Positions 38,001 to 46,401 of a stretch of DNA of 64,000 bases are shown here, one piece after another. Under the pieces are notes generated by a model. It searched no databases, had not been told where the DNA came from, and was given only the letters and a program-made list of their open reading frames with translations. Within the stretch, counting starts at the first letter, position 1, and every line of letters starts with the position of its first letter. Source of the DNA: an uncultured Gammaproteobacteria bacterium. GTDB lineage: Bacteria > Pseudomonadota > Gammaproteobacteria > Eutrophobiales > Eutrophobiaceae. Location: assembly GCA_958295485.1 (NCBI GenBank), contig OY282354.1, positions 2,876,042 through 2,940,041 of the forward strand, read 5' to 3'. Position numbers and translations under genes: made by a program.

Positions 38001-38593
38001 CAGAGCCCGGAAAACCTTGAAAGCGCCCAGCCGTACAGGCCGTATTCAATATACTCCTGTGTGGAGGAAGGATAAAAAATCGGCACATAGGCGCCCACCA
38101 GCATGGGGTCCGATGAGGCAGAGGTAATCGATGACTTGGCGCCGATATCATCCCCCGTAAAAATCAGGGCACCGCCATACCTGGAAGTACCGGTAGTGAA
38201 GTTACCCGCTTTGATGGCCTCTATCGCCCGTTCTGTACCCAGCATTTTTCCGTACCACAGGGAAAAAACACCATCGTATTTTTTCTTGTCCGGATAAAAA
38301 TCCAGCCACTGGGAACCCTTGATGGCTGACGCAGCCAGTTCTTCGTTCACTGCGGGCATAAACCTGATGTGATGTTCCTCCAACAGATCGCCTGCAGACC
38401 ACAATGCCGTATCATAAGTCCCGATGGGTGATCCCCGATAACCGCTGATAAAGCCTGCCGTATTCAACCCCGCGGCAACGTCACGCCGCCGTTGAATCAT
38501 GGGCAAACGCGTCATGGCCTGCAGAGTGTTGAGGTAAATCCGTCCTTGAGTTCGGGTATATTTGTCGTTCAGTTGAACAGCTGTTTTAGTCAT
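35090..38593 (-). CDS. Indolepyruvate:ferredoxin oxidoreductase family (IorA-IorB fused) protein
   Basis: 1167 aa; FISGYRGSPIGTYD; VMPDRETEYAAQMGAEGSLWVGLHHF (TPP domain); CEGCGDCSTQSNC FeS; ITGIGGTGVLTVGAILGMAA gamma-type domain. Confidence 0.88.
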   Translation of the reverse strand: MTKTAVQLNDKYTRTQGRIYLNTLQAMTRLPMIQRRRDVAAGLNTAGFISGYRGSPIGTYDTALWSAGDLLEEHHIRFMPAVNEELAASAIKGSQWLDFYPDKKKYDGVFSLWYGKMLGTERAIEAIKAGNFTTGTSRYGGALIFTGDDIGAKSSITSASSDPMLVGAYVPIFYPSSTQEYIEYGLYGWALSRFSGLWVALKGVTDTIELTSTAEADSEKLEIITPEGCTFPPEGVNAVHNDFMPLVQERRLVQFKLPLVDAFIHANGLNKVVQDSAKRKLGIVTAGKPYLDLMEALQELGIDTAMASDLGIRIYKLAVTWPMEPQGIREFCLDHDEIMVVEDKNPIIEDQLTRLLYALPQAQRPVITGKKDNEGNTLVPEFGETNVNLMVDVLVRRLKVLDINYPQMDAKVAEIENRRSKVAQLPPVNAFRTAYFCSGCPHNTSTKTIDGSLTFTGVGCYGIVPLVMPDRETEYAAQMGAEGSLWVGLHHFMDLEHSFQNLGDGTYFHSGLLAIRSALAAGANITYKLLYNDAVAMTGGQPIDGELTVEMMANQIYWEGVKPIAVVTDEPEKYPASVHWPPQTRVYHRDELESVQREMQKQKGVSAIIYDQTCAAEKRRRRKRGLFPDPDKRLYINQDVCEGCGDCSTQSNCISIQPVDTEYGRKRRIDQSSCNKDYSCQYGFCPSFVTVEGGELRKAEQARTEQEQIFAGLPTPETVSGDGAYNILITGIGGTGVLTVGAILGMAAHVEEKACSVLDITGMAQKGGAVLSHIRIAPDTKSINAPRLWSGAADLVIGCDLVVTSGAQVTDLVRSESASILVNNDVVPTAQFQRNMNIDFGKDSMLAVLRQLVGDDSLSDVAATTLATRLTGDSIATNVFMLGFALQKGLVPLTVESVETAIELNGVAVTTNLHTLAWGRMAAHDPEAVERYIAESSLDDGELQLPESVDELIERRISDLTDYQGAGYAGEYKQLIDTVRAAEDALDGDSTELAETVGRYLYKLMAYKDEYEVARLYTSGDFERRLKQQFEGNYKLKFNLAPPLLSFRNKRTGQPGKIEFGPWMFTLFGVLAKLKRLRGTAFDIFGYSKERQRERALVVEYRRHIEHILETLDKDKYALAGEIAALPEMIKGYGHIKEDNIRHYDAQLRNKLKEWDKYPQRIMASAA

Positions 38594-38640
38594 TGGTTAT
38601 TGTCATTGGTTTTTACTCGGTGGATATTCCGGTTACTGGC

Positions 38641-39003
38641 TCACTTGACAGTAATGTAAACTTCGCCATCTATTACTGTGACGGGATACACCTTGATTGG
38701 CTCCGTACAGGGTAAGGCAACAGGTTCGCCAGTGCGGATATCGAACTTGCCATCATGCCATGTGCACTCGATAATGTGTCCTTCCAGGTAACCCTCATCA
38801 CCCAGTGATGCCTTGCCATGAGTGCAAAAATCATCGCTGACATAAATCTCATCTCCCTGGACACGGTAAACCGCGAGGGCAGACAGGTCTTCACCTTCTA
38901 CTTCAACCTGTAAAGTATCTTCTTCATCGACGTCCTCAACTGCGCACACGCGCACGAGGCGCGTTTTTGCAGCGGATGTCGTTTTCATGTCGTCGTCAGT
39001 CAT
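38641..39003 (-). CDS. Rieske [2Fe-2S] ferredoxin
   Basis: FCTHGKASLGDEGYLEGHIIECTWHDGKFDIRTGEPVALPC. Confidence 0.92.
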   Translation of the reverse strand: MTDDDMKTTSAAKTRLVRVCAVEDVDEEDTLQVEVEGEDLSALAVYRVQGDEIYVSDDFCTHGKASLGDEGYLEGHIIECTWHDGKFDIRTGEPVALPCTEPIKVYPVTVIDGEVYITVK

Positions 39004-39032
39004 CAGGTTGCCCTCTCTCACGCATTTCCTGT

Positions 39033-40025
39033 TTACAGTGACAGGAGTTGCTTTGCATTTTCATGAGTGACCAGCGCACTTTCACTCGCTGACAGGCCAG
39101 CCCGGGACAGGAACCCGGGAAGATCTTTCTGCCCAATCTCGGTAGGTCCGTCGGTCCCTGCAACAAAACGACCTGCTCCCAGCCGGCGTACCAGGTAACC
39201 CAGATAGTCGGAACTGAAGGTCACCGTGTCATAGTAAAACCGTTTGGCATAGTCCAGGGGTCTGATGTCTCCGTTTACTTTCATCACGTCGAACTTGTTC
39301 CAGACCATATCGAAACGATCCAGGACCGCGCCGATACCACCGCCTCCGTGGCTGAAAACAAGCTTCAGGCGCGGAAAGCTCCCTAAAATATCAGTCATGA
39401 TAAAAGAGCCAATTAACGCTGTTGTCTCATGGGGCACACCCAGCACCGGTCCCATAAGCGGAGAACCCAGCAGCCTGTCCAGAGATCCCGGTTTGATCCC
39501 ATGGATAAACAGGACAAGACCAAGATCTTCCGCTGTTTCAAAAACGGGATAGAAACGCTCATCGGCCAGTGAGCAACCATTGATATGGCTGCCCAGGTGA
39601 ACGCCCTTCAGACCGTGTTCGGAATGAAGACGTTCCAGTTGTCCAACCGCTTGCTGAGGATCCTGCATCGCAATGCAACCAAGCCCCTGGAAACGGTCCG
39701 GCGCCTTTCGCACCATGTTTCCCACGAATTCATTCATAAAGTCCGTAAGGACTACGGCAGCGTCAGCATCCAGCCAGTAGGAAAGCAACTCAGGCAGGGG
39801 CGATAACAACTCCATGTCAATGCCATTATTTCCCATTTGCTCAATGCGTGCGTCCACATCCCAGTAAAAACTCTCGAACTTTCGATATTCCTTGCCATTA
39901 ATAATCATGCTGGACAGGCTTTCATTAACAGGCGCCATCTCAGGCCAGGCCGGCTCACTCACACCACCGGGCCGGGCAGGATAACTGTCCGGTACAATGT
40001 GTGCGTGAAAATCGATGATGGTCAT
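39033..40025 (-). CDS. Amidohydrolase (ACMSD-like)
   Basis: IIDFHAHIVPDSYP metal motif; LVFSHGGGGIGAVLDRFD; AGTDGPTEIG. Confidence 0.88.
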   Translation of the reverse strand: MTIIDFHAHIVPDSYPARPGGVSEPAWPEMAPVNESLSSMIINGKEYRKFESFYWDVDARIEQMGNNGIDMELLSPLPELLSYWLDADAAVVLTDFMNEFVGNMVRKAPDRFQGLGCIAMQDPQQAVGQLERLHSEHGLKGVHLGSHINGCSLADERFYPVFETAEDLGLVLFIHGIKPGSLDRLLGSPLMGPVLGVPHETTALIGSFIMTDILGSFPRLKLVFSHGGGGIGAVLDRFDMVWNKFDVMKVNGDIRPLDYAKRFYYDTVTFSSDYLGYLVRRLGAGRFVAGTDGPTEIGQKDLPGFLSRAGLSASESALVTHENAKQLLSL

Positions 40026-40065
40026 GCCTGGCTTCCCCTGTCCGATGAATTGACTAAGCCTCTAA

Positions 40066-40081
40066 TATAGCGCATGCTATA
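40066..40081. promoter_or_regulatory. Cluster palindrome site (tatagcgcatgctata)
   Basis: 15/16 match between divergent amidohydrolase (-) and CaiB (+); minus strand reads TTGCGT-18-TATATT. Confidence 0.82.
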
Positions 40082-40123
40082 CAAATTACGCAAGCCATAA
40101 AATCGGAATGTCATTATCCGACA

Positions 40124-41311
40124 ATGAGTAAAGTCTTGAATAACGTACGAGTGATAGATATCACCAGGTACGTGGCGGGTCCTATTTGCACAGCCCAGTT
40201 GGCTGATCTCGGCGCTGAAGTGATTCACATCGAAAATGTGGGTGGCAGTGAAGACCGCACCCCATTGCCATTTGATCCGGATTATCCCGCCGGTGTTGGC
40301 TTCGTACAGTGTAATCGCAATAAAAAAAGCCTTGGTCTCGATCTCGCCTGCCAGGAAGGAAGGGATATACTTTACAGGCTTGTGGAGAATGCCGACATCC
40401 TGGTGGCAAATATGCCCGGCAAAGCAATGGCCCGTCTGGGAATTGACTACGACACAATTCAAGGCATCAAGCCGGATATTATCTTTACCCACGTGACTAC
40501 CTTCGGTAATGAAGGACCATACGCCGACCGTACGGGATTTGATGCCATCGCCCAGGTCATGTCCGGCGCTACCTATCTTTCCGGCTGGCCGGAAGAACCT
40601 ATGAAGAATGCGGCTGCCTGGGTTGACATGACAACAGGAAACCATGCAGTGACGGGCATTCTTGCTGCGCTTCTTCACCGGCAGAAAACAGGAAACGGAC
40701 AAAAAGTTGAAGTCAATCTGCTGCAATCGGCCATGTCCATCATCAATTACTTCCTGATCGAGGAAGAACTCACCGGTATGGGCCGGACCGGAATAGGAAA
40801 CCGCGCGCCATCAGGCGCCCCCTGTGACCTGATCAAAACCCGGGACGGCGCTTTTTATATTGCCATCCTCGGGCAGCCTATGTTCAAACGCTTCAGTAAA
40901 ATGATCGGTCAACCTGAACTGTCCGAAGAACCCCGGTTCGCCACGGATGAACTGCGGGCAGACAATGGTGTTGAACTCAGCGGGCTGGCCGCCGGCTGGG
41001 CGGCAGATAAATCGACTGACGAGTGTCTGGACATACTGGCTGAGTTTCGAATTCCGGCAGGGCCGATGTTGAGTCCGCGCCAGGCCCTGGACGACCCCCA
41101 TGTTCAATCAGCCGGATTCCTGCACAAGGTAAATGTGCCGGGCATTAAAAAACCCGTGCCTTATATCATGCCGCCTTACCGACTCAGCGACGCACCTGCA
41201 ACCATTGAAAACGGACCGCCGCTTCCGGGCGAGCATACAGACGAAATACTGGCAGAGCTGGGATACTCGGGCGAAGAAATCGCCGGCTTACGGGACCGGG
41301 CTGTCGTTTAG
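40124..41311 (+). CDS. CaiB/BaiF CoA-transferase
   Basis: LNNVRVIDITRYVAGPICTAQLADLGAEVIHIE; ADRTGFDAIAQVMSGA. Confidence 0.93.
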   Translation: MSKVLNNVRVIDITRYVAGPICTAQLADLGAEVIHIENVGGSEDRTPLPFDPDYPAGVGFVQCNRNKKSLGLDLACQEGRDILYRLVENADILVANMPGKAMARLGIDYDTIQGIKPDIIFTHVTTFGNEGPYADRTGFDAIAQVMSGATYLSGWPEEPMKNAAAWVDMTTGNHAVTGILAALLHRQKTGNGQKVEVNLLQSAMSIINYFLIEEELTGMGRTGIGNRAPSGAPCDLIKTRDGAFYIAILGQPMFKRFSKMIGQPELSEEPRFATDELRADNGVELSGLAAGWAADKSTDECLDILAEFRIPAGPMLSPRQALDDPHVQSAGFLHKVNVPGIKKPVPYIMPPYRLSDAPATIENGPPLPGEHTDEILAELGYSGEEIAGLRDRAVV

Positions 41312-41352
41312 CGGTAATAATTTTATTAAGTCTCACACAAGGAAAATCACCA

Positions 41353-41415
41353 ATGAGCTTACAAAATAAGGTGATAATCATAACCTGGAGTAGACCGTCT
41401 CCAGGGAAACTCTGA
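41353..41415 (+). pseudogene. Putative vestige of an SDR gene start
   Basis: RBS-like aaggaaaatcacca then ATG: MSLQNKVIIITWSRPSPGKL*, matching the canonical SDR start (xLxNKVxIITG) then running into an unrelated hairpin and stop. Confidence 0.5.
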
Positions 41416-41437
41416 GACTTAATCTCAGAGATTCCCT
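41403..41437. terminator. Strong hairpin between convergent genes, possible bidirectional terminator
   Basis: agggaa-a-ctctgaga-CTTAA-tctcagag-a-ttccct; no clear U-tract. Confidence 0.5.
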
Positions 41438-41936
41438 AGATGATAATTGTCATCTGCCCCGCATCGTTGAGGCTGTTAAGGTCCAGGGCAATGCGTTTAC
41501 TCTTGATCCTGATGTCGGTCCCCTCCCGCACCAGCACATAACGCATCTCACCCATAAAATTCGTGGTTTTATCGTTGCCGGTGCGGTATACCACGACATT
41601 CGCCCGGACCCTGGTTTCTTTACCCCGGGTACCGGCAATTCGAACATTGGTGTACAGGTGTCGCGTTTTGGAGTGTGGATACTCACAGTGTGCGGCGCGC
41701 TTCATCAGGCGAACAGCCCTTGCGTCAATCCGGCTTTTCTTATCGGCAAGCACGAACAGCGACCTGGCTGGATCGGCATTAAAAGGATCTTCACAGTCAG
41801 TTGATGCGACTTCATAACTGCTGTCATCTGTATATAGCTCTTTCCACTCCAGCAAACGCCAGTCATCCAGAAGCTCAGCTTCGTAGTAAAGGAAGTCTTC
41901 TGCTTCCTGGCGTGTAATCATATGATTCTGCGACAT
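41436..41936 (-). CDS. Rieske dioxygenase beta subunit, second copy
   Basis: EAEDFLYYEAELLDDWRLLEWKELYTDDSSYEVASTDCEDP; SKTRHLYTNVRI. Confidence 0.9.
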   Translation of the reverse strand: MSQNHMITRQEAEDFLYYEAELLDDWRLLEWKELYTDDSSYEVASTDCEDPFNADPARSLFVLADKKSRIDARAVRLMKRAAHCEYPHSKTRHLYTNVRIAGTRGKETRVRANVVVYRTGNDKTTNFMGEMRYVLVREGTDIRIKSKRIALDLNSLNDAGQMTIII

Positions 41937-41953
41937 AATTTACTCCTGATGGC

Positions 41954-43282
41954 TTATATCTGCTGTTCCAGGCTCACAGCGCCGCGCATCAGCATGTCCC
42001 ATTGTGTCCAGTATCCCTGCATATGGGTCTCGTCGTCCGTCATGCCGGATGCAACACGCAGGTCGTCGACACCCTGCATACCCTTGGATAATTCGGTCCA
42101 CTCTGTCGGGCAGGCAGTTATGGATTTCTGGGCGCTGTTCAACATTGAACCATCGTCCGGGGACCCAAACCCGGAAGGGCCCAGGAAGGACACAAAATTG
42201 TCCAGCCGAATTTCCTTCAATTCATCGGATTCTTCCTTTGGCGCTAGGCACCAGGCATTGACTTTCATGGCTATAGGCGAAACCGGCTCGATAACCCGTA
42301 TGGTCAGGGCTAATATGTCGTTGATAACGAGATTGGGAAATATCACCGAGTTTTTTTGCATATCGCAAATGTAGTCGGCCCTTTCCTGACCAAGCTGATC
42401 GGTCAACCGTTGCCTGTTGGCGCCGATCTCCTTCTTTATGTCCGGGCCCCATTCCTCGATCCAGTAACCGACGGGACGTCCGGTCGGCACATTAGATGAC
42501 AACAGGAAATGTCCGTTGCCCATAGCATACGCCCCGCCCTTCTCCTGGAAGTTGGCCATCTTTGCGAAGACCCCGGATTCCTTGGTGCCGCTGTACTTAT
42601 CGGCAAGAAACTCAAGATAGGTCTGGTGTACGGGACCAAGGTGATAACCGTCCGCGCTGTTTTCTATCAGGAATTTGTAATTTGCATTGATCGAATAGGC
42701 GTGCTCACCCGGCAATATGATCATTTCTTCCGCCGACTGGGCATTTATCGAGTCCAGCAAGTCTCTGACCTGTTCACCAAGGAAATCGTAGAGCGATATG
42801 GCATTGTCGTTAAAGTTTACGAAGTTGAGGCCACCGTATTCCTCTACTCGCACACGGGGCAGGTCCAGGTGCCCATCTGCGTTGATATCTTCCGGATAGC
42901 CTGTCTCGGTATTCATCGATTTCAGCTTTCCTTCCGTATCGTATACCCACCCGTGATATCGACAGGAGTGTACCTTACTATTACCTTTTCTATCCCAGCA
43001 GACAGCCGCGCCACGATGGGTACAGGTGTTGTAGAAGGCCACCAGTTCCCCCTTCCGGCTGTGCTGGAATATCAGGTTTCGTCCCATGACCGTGCGGGTC
43101 AGGAAATCGCCCTTATTGGGAATTTCGGAGCGGTGCCCCAGATACAACCAGCATTTGTCGAATATCAGCGCCTTCTCCATTTCAAACACTTCCTGGCTGT
43201 AATATGCTTCCCTGTTGATACGGAAGGTCCTGCAGTCTTTGTCAACCTCTATCAGCGATTCTTGAATGGCTTTGGTATTCAC
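41954..43282 (-). CDS. Rieske dioxygenase alpha subunit, second copy
   Basis: CTHRGAAVCWDRKGNSKVHSCRYHGWVYD; ENSADGYHLGPVH. Confidence 0.94.
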   Translation of the reverse strand: MNTKAIQESLIEVDKDCRTFRINREAYYSQEVFEMEKALIFDKCWLYLGHRSEIPNKGDFLTRTVMGRNLIFQHSRKGELVAFYNTCTHRGAAVCWDRKGNSKVHSCRYHGWVYDTEGKLKSMNTETGYPEDINADGHLDLPRVRVEEYGGLNFVNFNDNAISLYDFLGEQVRDLLDSINAQSAEEMIILPGEHAYSINANYKFLIENSADGYHLGPVHQTYLEFLADKYSGTKESGVFAKMANFQEKGGAYAMGNGHFLLSSNVPTGRPVGYWIEEWGPDIKKEIGANRQRLTDQLGQERADYICDMQKNSVIFPNLVINDILALTIRVIEPVSPIAMKVNAWCLAPKEESDELKEIRLDNFVSFLGPSGFGSPDDGSMLNSAQKSITACPTEWTELSKGMQGVDDLRVASGMTDDETHMQGYWTQWDMLMRGAVSLEQQI

Positions 43283-43305
43283 GGTTTGATTACCTTCTTT
43301 TCGAT

Positions 43306-44232
43306 TTATTCATCTGGACCGGCTGTGACTATATTTCCCGACTTTCCAAAAGCTTCATGGGGCCTGGCTCCCCAGAGATCATAATCCTCCGGGGCAGGGG
43401 ACATATAGCGGGCGCGCCGGTAATTTTGCTCGGGAAACTGTTCCATACCCTGCGAATATTCCCAGGACATCCCATCAGGATCATGTATATAAGTGTGGAC
43501 ACTACCCGACGTGGGGTGTCGCCCGATACCAAAGCCAACGGTAATCCCGCTGTTCTTGGCTCGATTGTAGAATCGACCTATGTCATCGATTGTCTTGACC
43601 TTCCAGGCCACATGGTTAAAACCGGGCGGACCGCCGAATGTGGGCAAGAACGCAAACGTATGGTGGTGCGGTATGGGGTACGCCCGGACCAGCGTGCCGA
43701 TGTAATCACCCAGGATATCCGATACGACAAACCCCATGTTCTCCACCGCGAATTCGGTACTGGCCTTCACGTCCGGGACGTTTACAGCCGAATGAAGAAA
43801 ACCCTCAAACTCGGTACCCCGGATAGGCAATGGCGAGGAAATCTTCAACATATCGGAATAATATTCGAAGTAAATGCCCGCAGTGGGTTCCCGTACGCGA
43901 AAGACCGGATTAAGGCCCAGGCCCAGCACTTGGCTTTCTTCCTTCGAAAGCCATTTTGGTTTGAGCCCGATACTTTCATAATGACGATAGGCCTTTTGCA
44001 CATCCTCCTCAGATTCCATTTCCCAGGCATGTCGAACAAAACCGGGTTGGTCATTCTGGTGCAGCACGACATCGTGGTGTTGTGGCCCGCTGCGAAAAAA
44101 ACGCTCTCCACCCGGTCCTTCTCCCGCGGGACTTATCCAGAATATATTGGTAAGAAATTCGCTGGTTCGATCCAGGTCCGTGACATTAAGTACCGTATAA
44201 CCCGGTTTACCGTATCTGAAATCTACCGTCAT
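43306..44232 (-). CDS. VOC-superfamily extradiol-type dioxygenase
   Basis: Two-domain VOC protein; GFNHVAWKVKTIDDIGRFYNRAK; HTYIHDPDGMSWEYSQGME metal ligands. Confidence 0.85.
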   Translation of the reverse strand: MTVDFRYGKPGYTVLNVTDLDRTSEFLTNIFWISPAGEGPGGERFFRSGPQHHDVVLHQNDQPGFVRHAWEMESEEDVQKAYRHYESIGLKPKWLSKEESQVLGLGLNPVFRVREPTAGIYFEYYSDMLKISSPLPIRGTEFEGFLHSAVNVPDVKASTEFAVENMGFVVSDILGDYIGTLVRAYPIPHHHTFAFLPTFGGPPGFNHVAWKVKTIDDIGRFYNRAKNSGITVGFGIGRHPTSGSVHTYIHDPDGMSWEYSQGMEQFPEQNYRRARYMSPAPEDYDLWGARPHEAFGKSGNIVTAGPDE

Positions 44233-44285
44233 GGTTTTGCCCTCTTAATTGGTTTAAGTCACATTTTGTTCAATAAGGTCTTTCA

Positions 44286-45416
44286 TTACAGCGATTTTGC
44301 GATGGATATTTTGCCGATCTCGGTCGTACCGGCGTAAATAGTCTGCAACCGTGCATTGGTATAGATTCGCGATATGGTGTACTCGTCCATATAACCGGCG
44401 CCCCCATGTAACTGCAGGCACTCATTGGCCACTCGCTGTTCCATCTCACAGATCCAGGTTTTTGCCATGGTAGCAATGTTTAAATCAAGTTCTGAATTGG
44501 CATAACGCACCAGGCAGGCGTCTAAAAAATCGCGGCCGACCGTAAGATCGGTCTTCATTTCCGCCAGCTTGAACTGAGTATTCTGAAATTCGAAAACCGT
44601 TTTACCAAATGCTTTTCGGTTCTTTACAAAATCCAGTGTCAGGTCGAATGCCAGTTCTGCGGCCGCCAGAGACCTTGCTGCAAGTTGTATACGATCCAGA
44701 GCGAATGTAGACAACAGGACTTTGAATGCACCATTTTCCCTGCCAAGCATGTCATCCGCACTCACGCGCACATCATCGAGGAAAATCTCGCCCACGGGAT
44801 AGAGGGCGGCCCCCATTAATTTCAACGGCCGGATATCAACGCCCCTGGTACGTGTATCAACCAGGAAAATACTCATATCATGTGGGCCAGTGGCTGCCTC
44901 CGTCTTCACCACCACATAGAGCAAATCAGCAATCGGCGCATTACTGATATAAGTTTTATTGCCATTGATCACAAACTCATCGCCGTCTCGTCGCGCTGTG
45001 GCAGTAATGCCCGACACGTCGCTACCCGCCCCCGGCTCAGTTAAACCGAGTGCCTGAATCGCATCACCGGACAGTATCCTGGGGCACCACTCGGCCTTCT
45101 GTTCATGTGTACCGAAATGTACCAGCAGATGCGAAGCAATATCGCTGGTGAACGATGCGCCTAAAATCGCGCCACAGGGATAGTGTCCCAGTTCCTCGGA
45201 CAGAATGATGTTAAAGAGGTCATCTCCGCCAGGCCCGCCATACTCTTCCGGGATACATATACCGAGTAGTCCTGCATCGGCAGCTTTGTTCCATATGTCC
45301 CTGTCAACACTCCCCTGCTCCTCCCAGGCTTTCAATCTGGGCTCCATCTCTTTTTCGATGAACTTCCTGACGGTATCGCGAAAAATATTATGCTCGTGAG
45401 TGAAGATAGAGTTCAT
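44286..45416 (-). CDS. Acyl-CoA dehydrogenase
   Basis: ALGLTEPGAGSDVSGITATA; GNKTYISNAPIADL; LHGGAGYMDEYTISRIYTNARLQTIYAGTTEI. Confidence 0.95.
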   Translation of the reverse strand: MNSIFTHEHNIFRDTVRKFIEKEMEPRLKAWEEQGSVDRDIWNKAADAGLLGICIPEEYGGPGGDDLFNIILSEELGHYPCGAILGASFTSDIASHLLVHFGTHEQKAEWCPRILSGDAIQALGLTEPGAGSDVSGITATARRDGDEFVINGNKTYISNAPIADLLYVVVKTEAATGPHDMSIFLVDTRTRGVDIRPLKLMGAALYPVGEIFLDDVRVSADDMLGRENGAFKVLLSTFALDRIQLAARSLAAAELAFDLTLDFVKNRKAFGKTVFEFQNTQFKLAEMKTDLTVGRDFLDACLVRYANSELDLNIATMAKTWICEMEQRVANECLQLHGGAGYMDEYTISRIYTNARLQTIYAGTTEIGKISIAKSL

Positions 45417-45459
45417 TTTATATCCCCGCATTTAACAATAGATGCAGTTCACGATATTA

Positions 45460-45475
45460 TGTAGCATTTGCTATA
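45460..45475. promoter_or_regulatory. Cluster palindrome site (tgtagcatttgctata)
   Basis: 14/16 match upstream of minus-strand ACAD; minus strand TTGATT-17-CATAAT spans the site. Confidence 0.75.
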
Positions 45476-45576
45476 TTAAATCAACACCCGTGAGGCGCCG
45501 ATATCAGCACAGCAGGGATTTTCAGCCCGTGAAAAACGTGAAGACAGGAATAAAAATGCAGATTTAATCCGGAAAG

Positions 45577-46248
45577 CTATTCCCTGAGGACTGTGCCCAC
45601 AATATAGTCAAGAAAAGCTTCCCTTTCCCGTTTGGAATCGGCTTTTCGCCGAAATGGATAATCGGTTAGTTGTCTTTTAGCCGGGCTCATCAATACGAAA
45701 CCAAGAATCCCGCTCATGAGAATGATCGGCGCAGGCCCGTCGCCACCGGCCGGACGGATCTCATTCATTAAATCGGCCAGCGCCCTGTGAACTGATTTCA
45801 TGGAGACACCAACCAGAAATTTATGGTTGACCGCGCTTGGGTCGAGCATGTTGCGTACCGCGATATGCCGAAAATTAACGTCCCTCAACAACGCATCGTA
45901 CATTTCGGAGACGAAGGAGCGTAGTCTTTCTTCAGGATCGCCCTTGCCTTCCAATGCGTTGAGCAGGCGCTCACGTAATGCGCCGTAGATCTCAGCTTCG
46001 ACCTCGCGGTACAATTTTTCCTTATCGCCAAAATAGTGATACAGGGTTGGCATGGACAGGTTTGTCGCGGATGAGATATCGCGAACTGTTACACGGTCAA
46101 AGCCTTCCTTGGCAAACAATCGGGTAGCTTCTTTAAGAATATAATCCCGTGTACTCAATCCGCCACTGTGCTTTTGCCTGGCTTTTGCGGTTCTACGCTT
46201 AGCGCCCCTGATTTTTGTTGCATTTGTTTCGTTTGATGTCTTAGTCAT
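45577..46248 (-). CDS. TetR-family transcriptional regulator
   Basis: STRDYILKEATRLFAKEGFDRVTVRDISSATNLSMPTLYHYFGDKEKLYREV HTH. Confidence 0.93.
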   Translation of the reverse strand: MTKTSNETNATKIRGAKRRTAKARQKHSGGLSTRDYILKEATRLFAKEGFDRVTVRDISSATNLSMPTLYHYFGDKEKLYREVEAEIYGALRERLLNALEGKGDPEERLRSFVSEMYDALLRDVNFRHIAVRNMLDPSAVNHKFLVGVSMKSVHRALADLMNEIRPAGGDGPAPIILMSGILGFVLMSPAKRQLTDYPFRRKADSKREREAFLDYIVGTVLRE

Positions 46249-46401
46249 GTTTATCTTATGTATGCAACGTTCAACTACAACATTGCCCTCCTTCGGTGAT
46301 GATCAGAATTGTTCGGACACAAGCCGACTAGATATCACGAATAATCTATGTTGATCAAACCACCTATTATATAGCAAGCTATGTGATATAGAAGACTTCA
46401 C

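Noticed and set aside
42509-43384. 291-aa plus-strand ORF, and the 326-aa ORF at 43357-44337
   Set aside because: Antisense to the Rieske alpha subunit and extradiol dioxygenase genes, with no recognisable motif or sensible RBS.
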